DNA of 64,000 nt. Source: Rhyzopertha dominica (lineage: Eukaryota > Arthropoda > Insecta > Coleoptera > Bostrichidae). This document shows positions 52,778-63,829 of the stretch, piece by piece. The first letter of the stretch is position 1, and the number at the start of each line of letters is the position of its first letter. The translations under genes were made by a program, and so were the position numbers. Where the stretch lies: contig QCXZ01000001.1 of assembly GCA_025024175.1 (NCBI GenBank), forward strand, positions 37,132,942 to 37,196,941. Reading direction: 5' to 3'. The notes beneath the pieces were generated by a model, which was not told the DNA's origin, did not search any database, and saw only the letters and a program-made list of their open reading frames with translations.

Positions 52778-55291
52778 TCAGTNATCATTGTCACCGTCTG
52801 TGTCACCATTATTGTTCTTTAAACTTCCAAAAACTTCTGATGGTNTAGTTTGCTTCTCAACTGGAACGTNATCATCTTCCATTTCTTCATCGTNNTCGTC
52901 AATATTAATTTCATCTGGATTAATGACTTNATCACCCTTATCCTTATCTCCTTGGGTTTCACCCCTAACAAACATGATGTTCCCGGGTTTTGTCGTGGAA
53001 GTTTCTGCCAACTCGGCGGCCTTTGCTTCCAACAGCCTCATTCCATCTTTCGCACCAGGAGCCAAGTCCGCCACAGTGCCAGCAACTGAACTACCAGAAT
53101 TCAGCATCTGAGCCGACATCATGTTAACCTGAGTATTATACACAGCTTGTACACTGCGTTTTATGCGTAACATTTCCCTCATAGTGTCCTCATTACCATG
53201 GTGGACTTCGAATTCCTTCCAAATTTGCCAGAATTCCGTGGTGACACGAGGATCACATATCTGACTGCAGTGAACATAAATTGCTCTTGCTCGGTCTATT
53301 TCTCCCAGTTTAGTTTCCATTTCTGCAAAACGTACACACATTTCGCGAGTTCTGTCTTCTGGTAGTACTTCTATGGCTTTCTCATAAATTTGACGTGTTT
53401 TAGGGACACCATATATCTCTGCTGCTCGTTTTATGTAGATATTAAAAACCTCGAACATCTCCTCAGGTAACACAGCACTAGTAGCTCTTTCATATACAGC
53501 CATGGCATGCCTTGCCATTCCATGCTCTTCTTCTAGTTTGGCGTATAATAAGTATATGGTTTTAGCAAAGTTGGCAGGGCAATTTTCTAAGCACTGTTCA
53601 AACAAATCCCTAGCTCTTTCCAGCTTTTGCCCTCCATAACGCTTAAGAAATTTTGTTAAGTAAGTATTCCAAATATCGTAGACATTTGGCCATTTAAATA
53701 AAGAAATACCCTTTTCATAGGCACGAAATGCCTCTTCAAAATAATTATTCTCTTCCAAAAATAACCCATAGTTAATAATTATTTGTGGTGTTGCAATTTT
53801 TAAATCGATGATACGATCATAAACAGCCTTACATGATTTAAATGTACCAAAACTCTCTTCCAGGTCAGCGTACATTGACCACACTTTTAAAGATTTGTAC
53901 AAACGTGCTTGAACAGTTTCTTTATCATCGTAATAAGCAGCTTTACGTGATGTAGCAGCTGTCGCACGTTGCATCAGCTTAAGTGCGTCATCATAATTTT
54001 CATTCCTAATTTCCATTTCGGCCCACTCGCACCAAACACTGGCTAAATCCTCAACTTTGACAAAAGAAACCTGAGTCGCTTTTTCGAAAATCAATCTTGC
54101 ATCATCTACTTGGCCATTTTTTTCGTAAAATTTTGCGAACTCTACCCATAAAGTGTGCAGCTTTCCCACGGCCAACTTTGGATCCACAGTTTGAACAGCT
54201 TCCGTATAGGTATTTATAATCTCATGTGGCTGTCCTTCATACAGCTGAACTCGCTTATGCCACTCTTGAACATTGTGCGGATTTTGCCGTAATAAAACAG
54301 AATTGAGTAAAAGTAACCTCCTTTCCATAAGATGTTCGAAACGGGCAAGGCGCAATTCTAAATCTACATCATCATCTACCGTGGGATTGGGCATTTTTGC
54401 TACTTCTTCCATCCTCTTACTTAAACTCAATTCCTCAAACTGTGCGTATGCATCAAAAACTTGTGTGAAATCGCGCACTGTTGTAACTGTTTCTATCGCT
54501 TCTTCATAAATGTCTCTAGCCCGGTCGAACAAACCACTGCGAACATAATAAGTAGCCAAAGAATTCCACAGGTGTCCCAACTGATCTGTATAGCGCCTCA
54601 AACCTCCTCTTATGATAGCATCTACATTTAGTGAATGTATTTCGTTTGGATTTTTTGATATAAGTTCACAAAGTTCATTCCACAGTTGGTGGTTAGACTT
54701 GCCATGTTGAGACACAAAGTGCTCATTGTTGACAATTTTTGTCAACACCACTGCTGCTTCATCAAGCCTACTTATGTTAATCAAATATTNAACATATTCT
54801 TCAGCATTTTCTGGACAAAGCTTTAAATATCTGCGAAAAACTCTCACTGCAGTCTCGGTAATATCATGCTTTTTAATAAATGCCAGGTAAAGAGGCCAAA
54901 TGCGATTGTGTTGCGTAATGGGTAGTGCACGTAGAGCTCTATCAAAAACTTTTCGTGTCCGTGTTATTTTGCACTGTTCCGTTAAAAATGTGCAATAATC
55001 CATCCAAATTCTAGGCATTTTGTGCATGAAAACTAGCGACCTCTCGAATGCATTATTAACCTCTTCATGAACTGGGTCAGTAATAACACATCCTTTGACT
55101 TGTCTTCTGCGTGTTTTTAAATAATTATACCATAATTTGTAGGAGCCTGGAAGTTCCTTCAGTGCACGTTCATATATTAAATTAACACCATGTTTGGGGG
55201 CCTTCTTCTTATGTTCAATATACCTCAGCCAATGTTTTATAGAATAGGGATTACGTAAAATTTCTTCTTCATAAGGTAAATCTTCAGTACT
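52778..55291 (-). CDS. XAB2: XAB2 exon 2
   Basis: 837 codons plus TGA at 52780-52778. The acceptor is TTATTTCAG. Seven N bases lie in the last 60 codons and around 54790; none forces a stop. Confidence 0.95.
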   Translation of the reverse strand, partial: STEDLPYEEEILRNPYSIKHWLRYIEHKKKAPKHGVNLIYERALKELPGSYKLWYNYLKTRRRQVKGCVITDPVHEEVNNAFERSLVFMHKMPRIWMDYCTFLTEQCKITRTRKVFDRALRALPITQHNRIWPLYLAFIKKHDITETAVRVFRRYLKLCPENAEEYVXYLINISRLDEAAVVLTKIVNNEHFVSQHGKSNHQLWNELCELISKNPNEIHSLNVDAIIRGGLRRYTDQLGHLWNSLATYYVRSGLFDRARDIYEEAIETVTTVRDFTQVFDAYAQFEELSLSKRMEEVAKMPNPTVDDDVDLELRLARFEHLMERRLLLLNSVLLRQNPHNVQEWHKRVQLYEGQPHEIINTYTEAVQTVDPKLAVGKLHTLWVEFAKFYEKNGQVDDARLIFEKATQVSFVKVEDLASVWCEWAEMEIRNENYDDALKLMQRATAATSRKAAYYDDKETVQARLYKSLKVWSMYADLEESFGTFKSCKAVYDRIIDLKIATPQIIINYGLFLEENNYFEEAFRAYEKGISLFKWPNVYDIWNTYLTKFLKRYGGQKLERARDLFEQCLENCPANFAKTIYLLYAKLEEEHGMARHAMAVYERATSAVLPEEMFEVFNIYIKRAAEIYGVPKTRQIYEKAIEVLPEDRTREMCVRFAEMETKLGEIDRARAIYVHCSQICDPRVTTEFWQIWKEFEVHHGNEDTMREMLRIKRSVQAVYNTQVNMMSAQMLNSGSSVAGTVADLAPGAKDGMRLLEAKAAELAETSTTKPGNIMFVRGETQGDKDKGDXVINPDEINIDXXDEEMEDDXVPVEKQTXPSEVFGSLKNNNGDTDGDNDX

Positions 55292-55387
55292 CTGAAATAA
55301 ATAACAACAGAATAATATGTGTAAGTCTAATTAAGTCTAAATAAAACTTACGAATACTATTTCTATTTGTTCTCCGTGTTTGGACAT
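52778..55387 (-). CDS. XAB2: XAB2 / SYF1 pre-mRNA splicing factor, complete
   Basis: Exon 1 is 55387-55352 (12 codons, MSKHGEQIEIVF) and exon 2 is 55291-52778, joined in phase 0, giving 849 residues (human about 855). The protein is a chain of HAT (half-a-TPR) repeats from about residue 20 to 770, with landmarks EDLPYEEEILRNPYSIK, RALRALPITQHNRIWPLYL, and FWQIWKEFEVHHGNEDT near the end. The acidic C-terminus contains MFVRGE and several N bases. XAB2/SYF1 is a scaffold of the Prp19-associated intron-binding complex (with aquarius, ISY1 and CypE) and in mammals also acts in transcription-coupled repair. The sole intron is 60 bases. Confidence 0.95.
55352..55387 (-). CDS. XAB2: XAB2 exon 1
   Basis: MSKHGEQIEIVF, donor TTC|GTAAGT. 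The start lies just after GCGGT, and no other ATG fits. Confidence 0.88.
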
Positions 55388-55866
55388 ACCGCAAATCAAA
55401 TACTAACACAAGTCAGAATTCGGAATGCACTTAAATTCAACTTATTAACTTATTCATCTATTTTCGAAAAGTACATTACTTGCTACAACGTTATAGAATT
55501 TAAGAAACTTTTAAAGTGAGTTATGGCTTTTAAGCTTTATTTTGTCACAAAACATAACCCATAGACATAACCCTTAGTTCTCAATGTCAAACTCGCCACA
55601 CATTGCCTTCGCAAGGTTGCCAGATCAGCCGGAGCCTACGCCAAGAATTTAAAAATCAATTTTCCATCCTCTTAATAATCCTCCATTAATAGAGATAAGT
55701 GCAGTATACAGAATCTAGAAGTTTGTAGTAATTGTAGTGATAAGATTCCGTGATAAATGTAGCGCACACACCCTTCCCGCATAAATTATGGTATCTTGGT
55801 GTCATATTACAGATTGTCACCAATTTTTCTCGCGCATATATTTATGGTAGTCTTAAATCTGGAATT

Positions 55867-56085
55867 TTAAACATGCAAACACTGACAATACAGGTCCTGG
55901 AAATATTTTGTATCTGCACGGCCAACCCTTGGCAGCATGGGTCCTTTGTAGCACTTTTTTGACTTAAAACCCGTTTTCTCATTTTCAGTCTTAAGAACTA
56001 TATCTCCTGTATTTATTGACCCTTTATGTACCTGCAACATTGAAAATAAAAGAAATATCGCAACCTTGGATAAAGTATGTGTCAT
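55867..56085 (-). CDS. Hypothetical 72-residue protein with a hydrophobic N-terminus
   Basis: It starts MTHTLSKVAIFLLFSMLQ, a short basic then hydrophobic stretch like a signal peptide, and ends KYFQDLYCQCLHV. Near the middle it has KKCYKGPMLPRVGRAD. PRV followed by Gly-Arg is how insect CAPA/periviscerokinin peptides end before amidation, but a single unit and an upstream Lys-Lys are weak evidence. The start has CAAA before ATG. A candidate splice acceptor (TTTATTTTCAATGTTGCAG) lies inside the frame after LQ, so this could instead be a terminal exon. The longer ORF (to 56229) has an unlikely start. It lies between divergent XAB2 and PRIM2. Confidence 0.35.
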   Translation of the reverse strand: MTHTLSKVAIFLLFSMLQVHKGSINTGDIVLKTENEKTGFKSKKCYKGPMLPRVGRADTKYFQDLYCQCLHV

Positions 56086-56315
56086 TTTGAATTTTGACAG
56101 CTCTTTATTCGTTAAGGCGGGAAAATGCTGATATGAGGTTGTGGATTGTGAAGTTGTGATATGTAGTAGTGGAAGTGATCTGTGTTTAATAACAAATAGA
56201 ATAGAATTAATAATATAGTGGATTGGCACCGAAAAGATAAAAATAACTTTAGTTTATTTGCTCACTACTTATTAAGGTGTTAGTGTAAAAATTTGTGCCA
56301 ATTTTTACCTTTAAA
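56086..56315. promoter_or_regulatory. Region upstream of PRIM2
   Basis: This 230-base stretch precedes the PRIM2 start codon and must hold its 5' UTR and probably its promoter. No TATA box was recognised. Confidence 0.35.
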
Positions 56316-57038
56316 ATGGATTTTTCTGGCGTACGTCGTCGAAAACATACCAATGTTGTATCTACAACTTTAAGTGACACTTACCCTCTAGACTTGCAGA
56401 TGTATTCTGTTGCACCTGGTAACATCATAACACTTACAGAGTTTGAAGATTTAGCTTTAGAACGATTAAAATTGTTACGGATTATTGATCAGGCTACACA
56501 GAAAGGTCATAGACCATTTAGTGATGATTGGAAAACTTGCATAAAGCAAGACATTAGGAAAGAAAACCTAAAAAAATATTCACATTTGTTGAACTTCACA
56601 AAACTACCAAATGGACCTGATTATGAAGCACGACGCGCTGACCATATTTCACATTTTATACTTCGGCTGGCATATTGCCGCACAGATGAATTACGAAGGT
56701 GGTTTCTTGCTCGTGAAATGGAATTTTTCAAATTGCGCTTTCTGAACTTTAATAAAACAGAAATGGCAAAATTTTTTGAGCTAAATGATCTTAAATATAA
56801 GCCCATCCCCGAAGAAGTGAAGGAGAAAATGCGTGCTGAGTTAATTGATTCTACAGTTGGGATGACTGACTCACTATTTGAACTTACAAATTTTTATGAA
56901 GTTCCATTTGGTGATGTCTTGAGTTTAGTAAAATCTAGACGAGTATATTTGCATCTAGGTTTTGCATACATTCCAGATTCGGAACTGGTTGTATGTGTTT
57001 CTTCCATTTTTCGTTCAAAACTGAGTGAGGCTTTGATT
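56316..57038 (+). CDS. PRIM2: PRIM2 exon 1
   Basis: 241 codons, donor ATT|GTAAGT. It ends FRSKLSEALI, directly before the splice to YANRNLPKL. Confidence 0.93.
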
Positions 57039-59526
57039 GTAAGTAACTCATCTTTAAGTCATTGTAAAGATATTTCTAATTTAATTTAATAAAATATGTA
57101 TTTTCTGTATCTTAAGTAATCTTAACTATGAATCGATGGAAAAGACACCCTATTATGTGTTATTAAATGAGTGTCATATTTGTTTGTTTACTTTACTATA
57201 CTAATTTCTAAAATCTTGGCTGCTCAAAATTTTATTCTAGTCTAGGTAGGTACTTTTGTGTAAGTCTGTAGCACTGAGAGCAACATTTAGTATTGAAATT
57301 TTATTGGTTGATAACTCATTAGTCCTGCCGCTTGATAAATGTAACAATAATTAAATAAAAAATAAAGCTATGGTACCAAATGTAATATACTATATCATAT
57401 AATCAGTAAGAATATCAAGCATCTAATGGTCTACATATAGGGATTCAGTATTCAGCAATAGCTCCGCCTATAAGTTATTAATAATAATTTATTTACATCT
57501 TATCTTTAGATGGGTTTAGTAAACAGATACAGTCTAGACTAGCACTTTACTTTCTCTGTTCTGGGTTGCATATTTATATTAAGTATTTCATTAGATTCTA
57601 TGAATATTTGTATTAATATTGTGGTAATAGTAAATTTATGATATTTAGTATTTTACTTAACAAATTCATTTTGTAACCATATGTAGTAATTGTGTATCGG
57701 GTATGTAGGCCAAAGTTGTTACTTGCCCTAGCCTGGAGTCGAGTCGGAGTACTCTGGCGGTCTAATTAGTTTGTATGGCATAGATCCATTCTGGACATCT
57801 GGGGTTCGACTCCTGGCCAGGGCGAGTAACAACTTTTTCACATCGTATATTGGCCTGCATACTTGATACACAATTACTACATATGATTATATAAATATGC
57901 AATAAAAACAACTATTAATCAACTTGTAATCTATTTGAACAAAAATTTGAGTTACATGTATAGCAAGAAATTTTGTATAGGTATATTAAGTTTTTATACA
58001 CATAAAAAAATCATTGTATTGTTGGTAAAACTAAAAACTAAAACTAAAACCAGCATTGACTGCTTGAATAGTTTCTTTGGACTTTGAAATATTTTTCTGA
58101 AGCCTTACAGTTCATTAATCATTAGGGTGCCTGTTCCGAGCAACATCTGTTTCCATAGTTGATTGTATGTCCCACTTACTTCATGTTAATGAAACACTGA
58201 ATTAATATTCTATCTACTCGTATTTCCAAAAGCCAATAAAAAATGTATAGATGCAAGGCAAAATCAAACAAGCTTATGGAAGCTGTTCTGGAATGTATGG
58301 AAGATATATCTATTGTTTTTCTCATTTATAGCTCTTAAAAAGCTTGAGTTCCAAGTTCAACTTTCCGTTTGAATTAAAAGTATCTAACCATAATCAATTT
58401 ATTCTCTTCTGCTAAAATACATGTTTTGGTTTGAAGTCTTCCGTGGTTGCTGTCGATGACATATTGTTTTCCGGGCTGGTTCCCACGTTGGTTATTAGAC
58501 CTTGACGTTTCTACACTCATGTCGGTGTCTTCCTCACAAGTAGCTCTGAAACTGAAACGTCAAGGTCTAATAACCAACGTGGGAACCGGCCCGGAAAACA
58601 ACATGTCAAAATACATGTTGTGTTTTGAAACTTTGAACACAATTAAGAGTAAGGTAATTTCACATGATTATCAGAGAGCTGCATACTTATTTTCTATCGC
58701 TTATAGCTCTGGCAACTTATATTCATTTTGCCATACATATAATAAGTGAAGAGTAATACCTTTGTACAGAGCGAGATTGTAAAATCAGATTTTACATTTA
58801 GTTATATCTATACTGCCAAGATTCATAGGGAATTATAGTATTTCACTCATTTTCACTTGAATTAGTTGTTTTAGTACTGTAACATTTCACCTTTTACACA
58901 GATTTCCAACATGACATCATAGGGTGGTCGAGTTATTCATAGTGCTGCTTAGAACTTAGAGGCAAATCTTTTATTGTGTTTTGAGAACTTCTGATCGCTA
59001 GCGCATATGTCAGGTTTTTGTAGTAGATTAAAGAAAAATAAACTACAAAACATTAGAACTTATTGGAAATAAGATAATAATTGCTTTGACGCCCCATAAT
59101 AAATAAATAATAATAATAATAATAATATTGTTCTATTTCATATATTTTTGGCGTGTAATATGCCCTTGACAATTTGACACAGTGTGCAAAATATTTCATT
59201 GTACATATTGAATATTTTATAGTGCAAACAGCTTTTAAATATTAATCGCTTTAATACTATCCTTTCTTTTTAGTATGCCAATCGAAACTTACCAAAGCTG
59301 GATGATAATCGTATCAATGATCTTTTACAAGACTTACATTTGGTATCTACTACTGATTATGGTTATGATAATGAACAGAAGGATGCAGTAAACATTGCCA
59401 GTCTTGACATGTATTCAAAGAAACATTACCCTCTATGCATGCGCCACCTTCATGAAGTTTTGCGGTCGGTTCATCATCTCAAACACTTTGGTCGGCTACA
59501 GTATGGATTTTTTATAAAAGCACTAG
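56316..59526 (+). CDS. PRIM2: DNA primase large subunit (PRIM2/p58), 5' two exons, partial
   Basis: Exons 56316-57038 and 59274-59526 (phases 0 and 1) encode the first 325 residues of a protein usually about 500 long. Markers are MDFSGVRRRK, YPLDLQMYSVAPGNIITLTEFEDLALERLKLLR in pieces, SHFILRLAYCRTDELRRWFL and exon 2 YPLCMRHLHEVLRSVHHLKH, whose Cys (residue 296) is the first of four 4Fe-4S ligands. With PRIM1 it makes RNA primers in the polymerase alpha-primase complex. The Fe-S C-terminal part is missing; the donor ends the visible gene, and no third exon was found before 64000. Confidence 0.93.
57678..57885. repeat. Foldback element with a tRNA-like core, in PRIM2 intron 1
   Basis: The arms begin CATATGTAGTAATTGTGTAT and are inverted at the other end (57885). 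Internally GTTACTTGCCCTAGCCTGGA pairs with the inverse of TTCGACTCCTGGCCAGGGC. GGTTCGACTCC resembles a tRNA B box. No complete cloverleaf is formed, so I do not call a tRNA. Confidence 0.7.
58463..58606. repeat. Near-perfect 50-bp hairpin
   Basis: ATTGTTTTCCGGGCTGGTTC to GACCTTGACGTTTC (58464-58512) is inverted at 58556-58605 with one or two mismatches. The loop is about 40 nt. A 100-codon ORF overlapping it is an artefact of the hairpin. It lies in PRIM2 intron 1. Confidence 0.8.
59095..59135. repeat. AAT microsatellite
   Basis: About 10 AAT/ATA units in PRIM2 intron 1. Confidence 0.8.
59274..59526 (+). CDS. PRIM2: PRIM2 exon 2
   Basis: The acceptor is CTTTCTTTTTAG and the donor CTAG|GTAAGC. 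It encodes YANRNLPKLDDNRINDLLQD and the first Fe-S cysteine, ending RLQYGFFIKAL. Confidence 0.92.
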
Positions 59527-60744
59527 GTAAGCTTGTTTATTAAAACACCTTATTTAGTTCAAACATATTAGGCAGAAAAAACAAAAACAAACAATTAGGA
59601 GTCCAGTCTTGGGATAGTACGAAAAACTCTTCAAGAACATCCCAAACACAGTACCTATTTCCTGAATTATAAATAATTGTTTGTTGCGAATTCTATTCTA
59701 CTTTGTTACAAAATTAAAAGGCAGGGTGCGTTGAGCGTCTACAATTTGCCTAATTGTAATTTTTGAAAATTCTAGAAATATATCAGGCCCTGGATTATCC
59801 AGAATTTAACTGTTTTTTAATACACCATTTTCTGACTTGCTGCATAACTTGTTATTAAATATTCATCTATGTCTTTCTTTAACTTTACTCAGTTGATTTG
59901 TGTTTTCCTTCCAAACTCCATAACTTTTTTGTGCCTCCATAGTCCTACTTTTATTGATGATATATCTATTCCTCCATATTTTTCCATAACAAACATATAC
60001 TTCGTAAGGTCCTATTATGCACTTTTTTTTTTAATATTTGAATTTTACTAATTGACAGCATATCGATTGTTAAAAAAATGAGCATTATCTTAATTACTCT
60101 TTGATGCAAAAGTAAGAAAAGCAACAGGCATGGCATTATTTGCTTTGTTTTTGTTAAACATAGTGATTGTTAGTACTTTTTTTGAAGATTTTTTCAGCTT
60201 CTAACAAAAGTTTTATATTTAAATGCCAAGACAATTTATTATCAAACCCGGAAGTGACAGCATTTGTGTACATTCAAGTAAATTTTAATATGCCTTCTGT
60301 CGTGATGTAACATTCGAAGTTGTCAATAGAACCCTCTATCCTTGGCAGCCTCCACCCTTAATTTTTGATAGGTAAGGGGGGTTGACTAATACCTTATTTT
60401 GAAAGTCTTTCAAAGCCCTTTTTGAAAAGTCATAGGAAATAAAGCAATCTTTTTTCTGAAAATTCACTTTTTATTGGAAATGTTAAAAAACATGAAAGGT
60501 CAACATGACATAATTTATTGTTTAATTTTTTTTTGTGGGTGCAACTGGTAAACATATGTATTTATTATTAGAAACTAAAACAGCTTAATCAGTCTTCAAT
60601 TTTTTTTATTGTCCTTTATATGTTGCTGCCTCATTTGCAACACATAAAAAGAATTATCTTCCTGAATTATTTGCATTGCATCGCTAATTTGAATTATGGA
60701 ATTAATTACTACCTAAAGTTGAGAGTTACNAATCCAGATTTGTA
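59527..60744. other. PRIM2 intron 2 (start), nothing recognised
   Basis: This is AT-rich sequence. A 60-codon ORF at 59869 has no motif. Confidence 0.4.
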
Positions 60745-61245
60745 TTTACCATCCAGGAACGTGTGGAAATTCTGAGTTTATTTTACTAAAGTAACGATTG
60801 TGCTAGAGCTGCTACTCACTGAATCATTGAGTTGCATCCGGCTAAATCACAAATACCCNTTGGAAAAGAATGTCATTAGTTTTCAGAATTCTCCTTCGTC
60901 CTTTCCAAATTCACTTGAGGCATGAATTAAATGAATATGATTTTGATAGATGACTCCAATTCTGCGAAAACTTAACAGAACATTATGAACACAATTACTT
61001 GCAATACTTAATTCTCAAACCAGTCTACATTTTTCTTAAATGACCATGTTAATCAGCATGACTGCAGATAATGGAGCGATGTTAATTCTCGCTTGAAGAT
61101 GTAGAAAGTACACACTCAGAGACAAAAAACTTAATGTATAATCTGGGATATTAGGTGATCATATTGTAGATCCTGTTTTCTTTGGGAAATATTTCAACAA
61201 TTAACTTTATCTCGATATACTAGAACCTAGATACACCAATTAGTC
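60745..61245 (+). pseudogene. Tc1/mariner-superfamily transposase relic
   Basis: The N-terminal part reads FTIQERVEILSLFY, stop, SNDCARAATH, the helix-turn-helix start common in arthropod Tc-like proteins. About 300 bases on, LGDHIVDPVFFGKYFNN and LYLDILEPRYTN match the block G-x2-G-x-hVGPhFF-x-G...YLxhL that precedes the second catalytic Asp. The blocks are in order and on one strand, but with many stops and shifts. Confidence 0.6.
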
Positions 61246-62119
61246 TGCATATCATGGCCATCATGGAGTAAGGAGAGCAGTTGATTGGAAGTAAACCAGT
61301 TCGTTGTTCGTGTCAGACAATTGGGAATTTGCTATATATAAAATATCACCTACACTACAAAGCTATACAAAGCAATGCATACATAAATAAGTATGCTACC
61401 ACTGCCATGATATTCTTACATATTTATTAAGCAATGGTCATTTGAAAAATATCCAAAAACCAGCAGTATCGAAAATGGATGCAACACATAGAGTCATATG
61501 ACCTCTCATTTTTAACAATTGTTGCAATTGGAAAAATAGACAAATTATGTCACTCAACTGTACAACCGCAAAGGCTATTTCACACAGGAATTTTTCAGTT
61601 TTGAAAGTATTGTTAGTTATTCATGTAATTATATCAAATAAAATATTCAAAATACATGATATGCATTTAAGGCCATGTTTACTTGCGCTATAGACAATTT
61701 CCTTCGAGGACACTTCTTTGGAGGTTGAAGGAAGCCATTTTAAAAATTTAATTTTTTGAAACTTGATGTACTCTCTTCACCAGCCTTTGACCATTAAATT
61801 TGATGGTTTTTGTTCTATAGCCCAAGGATCCATCAGAAACCAAATAGGAAATATTTAAAATACCTGTGAACAAGCTGAAATATGGCTTAAATTCCTCTTA
61901 ATGTGGTAATTAATAACACAGGTCTGTGCTGTGAAATTAAACTTTTTAAAAGTTTTTTTACTGTATGGTTAATGTTCGTTATAGTAGTAATAGTTAAATA
62001 TAAAACACTTTTTTATGGTACCCATCACGTCACATTTAGCAAATACAGGTAATTTTGAAATTTGAAGAAAAATAAGTACCTGGTGAAATAAAGCCTTTAT
62101 ATATAATTCAAGGTTTTAA
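61246..62119. other. No gene recognised
   Basis: This is AT-rich spacer in the presumed PRIM2 intron 2. Confidence 0.4.
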
Positions 62120-62720
62120 CTATTTAATCAATAACAGATCATCCAACAATAGTCAGCCATCATACTGACGTCCCAATAGCATTGATATCTTCTTTCCATA
62201 TCTTTAATGTCTTGGTGAAAATCTTCCTATTCTTCACTGTAATCTCCAAGATTTTCCGGAAAATAGTCAATTGTGTTTAATCTAATTTATTTTTTCCAAA
62301 ACACTTTTTAAGTTGGCATAAATTTCTTTAAGTTGAACTGAATGCGTAACAGGTATTGACGCATATTTATTGGCAATATCTAGAAGACCAGCTTTCAGGC
62401 TTCTTTTCAAAGAGTCTATAAATAGCCTCCATTCTTGTGTTTTGTACTCAATGCCACATGGAATTGGCTTTGTTACCGATGAAACATTAGGATAGACAAA
62501 ATAGCAATGTTAGTATGATTTGTTTGCTCCCGCCACACCATAGGAGTTCCAAATGGCAATTTGGTATGCCGTAAATCCATTGTCCCAGTGTTTCAAGGCA
62601 AAAACATGCATTATCTGGTACCCACTATCTTGTTGTCCTAACCGAATTTCAAAGTAAGCAAAATAAGAATCTTTTACACAGTCTGTTATATGTTTTCTTT
62701 GTTCACTAAGGTACATTGTC
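62120..62720 (-). pseudogene. Relic of an uncharacterised repetitive arthropod protein family
   Basis: On the minus strand, in broken frames, it gives KDSYFAYFEIRLGQQD, YPNVSSVTKPIPCG, IEYKTQEWRLFIDSLKRSLK, ASIPVTHSVQLKEIY and finally FPENLGDYSEE, DFHQDIKDMERRYQ and MMADYCW. I recognise these blocks from a repetitive protein family, found in many arthropod and cnidarian genomes, whose catalytic class I cannot state. The middle part is deleted and there are several stops. Confidence 0.6.
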
Positions 62721-63829
62721 CACATACATAACAAAAAATATTGGGATGAGAAAGAGAGAGAAAGTTGTATATATGATGTGTAATCGTTCAAAAGAGATAG
62801 AATTATTTATTTAGTGTAGCTGCTGCTATTTAATAAATATTAAATATAGGCATCCATCATTAAAAAAGAACGTAACATCATATGCAAAAACTAAATTATA
62901 TTCGGAATCAGCAGCCCAAAATCCATGTTATGTTTCAGGTAAAATTATGTAAACAACTTTTTCATCGCTGACCTGTGTAATTATACATAAAATAAAAATA
63001 TCTAGAGCCTCGGCAATAATATTGTTTAAACAAATTTTAGTTGTTCACGAATGTGTTGTGTGGAAGCCTATTCTAAAAAATGGTAGGAGGCAATTTTAAG
63101 TGTTATTAAATTTGGATCAAAAATGGTTACTGCTTCTAAAAGGTTACTCCCCACTCCTTGTTTAATGAGTTATAAACAAAGAACGTAACTCCTCTTGGAG
63201 TAACTGCACATTATGGCATGCAATATGTAGTATTCTTAGTTGCATTTCATGTCTGCAATATTGTAAAAGGAAACTGCAATCGATTGGGTAATGATTTTAG
63301 TAACAGATAGGTGGTGTGGAAATGTCAAGCATAGAACTACATAGAGAAGTTCTAGAAAGGTAGCATAGGCAGAAGCTACCCAATATAAAGTTTGATTTCA
63401 AAAGTAGTGAAGCTAGCGAACAGAAGTGTTCTAAAGTGTTTTAAGTGCCAGTAAGTGTAGTGTAGTGTTTTGAATGGTAATGTATTGAACTAGTTGTGTT
63501 TGGATTTAATGTACTTCGTTATTGGTATTTAAATAAAGGAAGTTAAGTTAGAAATTTGCATTTTATGAACCTGTACATGTAACATTGCTTTAACTTGAAA
63601 AATGTTAAAGTATTTATTAAAAAGTATTAAATTAAATTTTGTATTAAATGCACAACCTATATCCTACAGCGTAGTGCAATTCCTTTAACACCGTGGATGG
63701 AAGGGTTATACTTTTTATTTATAATTCATTAAATAAGGGGAGTAAAAATCATAATATAGACCTTTTTGTCTTCTGCCATTTTTGCAATAGGACTTCTAGT
63801 TTCTGAGATATTTGTGAAAAATAAAATGT
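62721..63829. other. No gene recognised
   Basis: AT-rich sequence without recognised features. Confidence 0.4.

Noticed and set aside
52788..53111. 107-codon plus-strand ORF
   Set aside because: Antisense to the XAB2 C-terminus and full of N bases.
57715..57835. Possible tRNA gene
   Set aside because: Has a B-box-like segment but no proper D arm, anticodon arm or A box; it is the centre of a foldback element.
58447..58749. 100-codon ORF in PRIM2 intron 1
   Set aside because: Over a third of it is the near-perfect hairpin; no splice context or motif.
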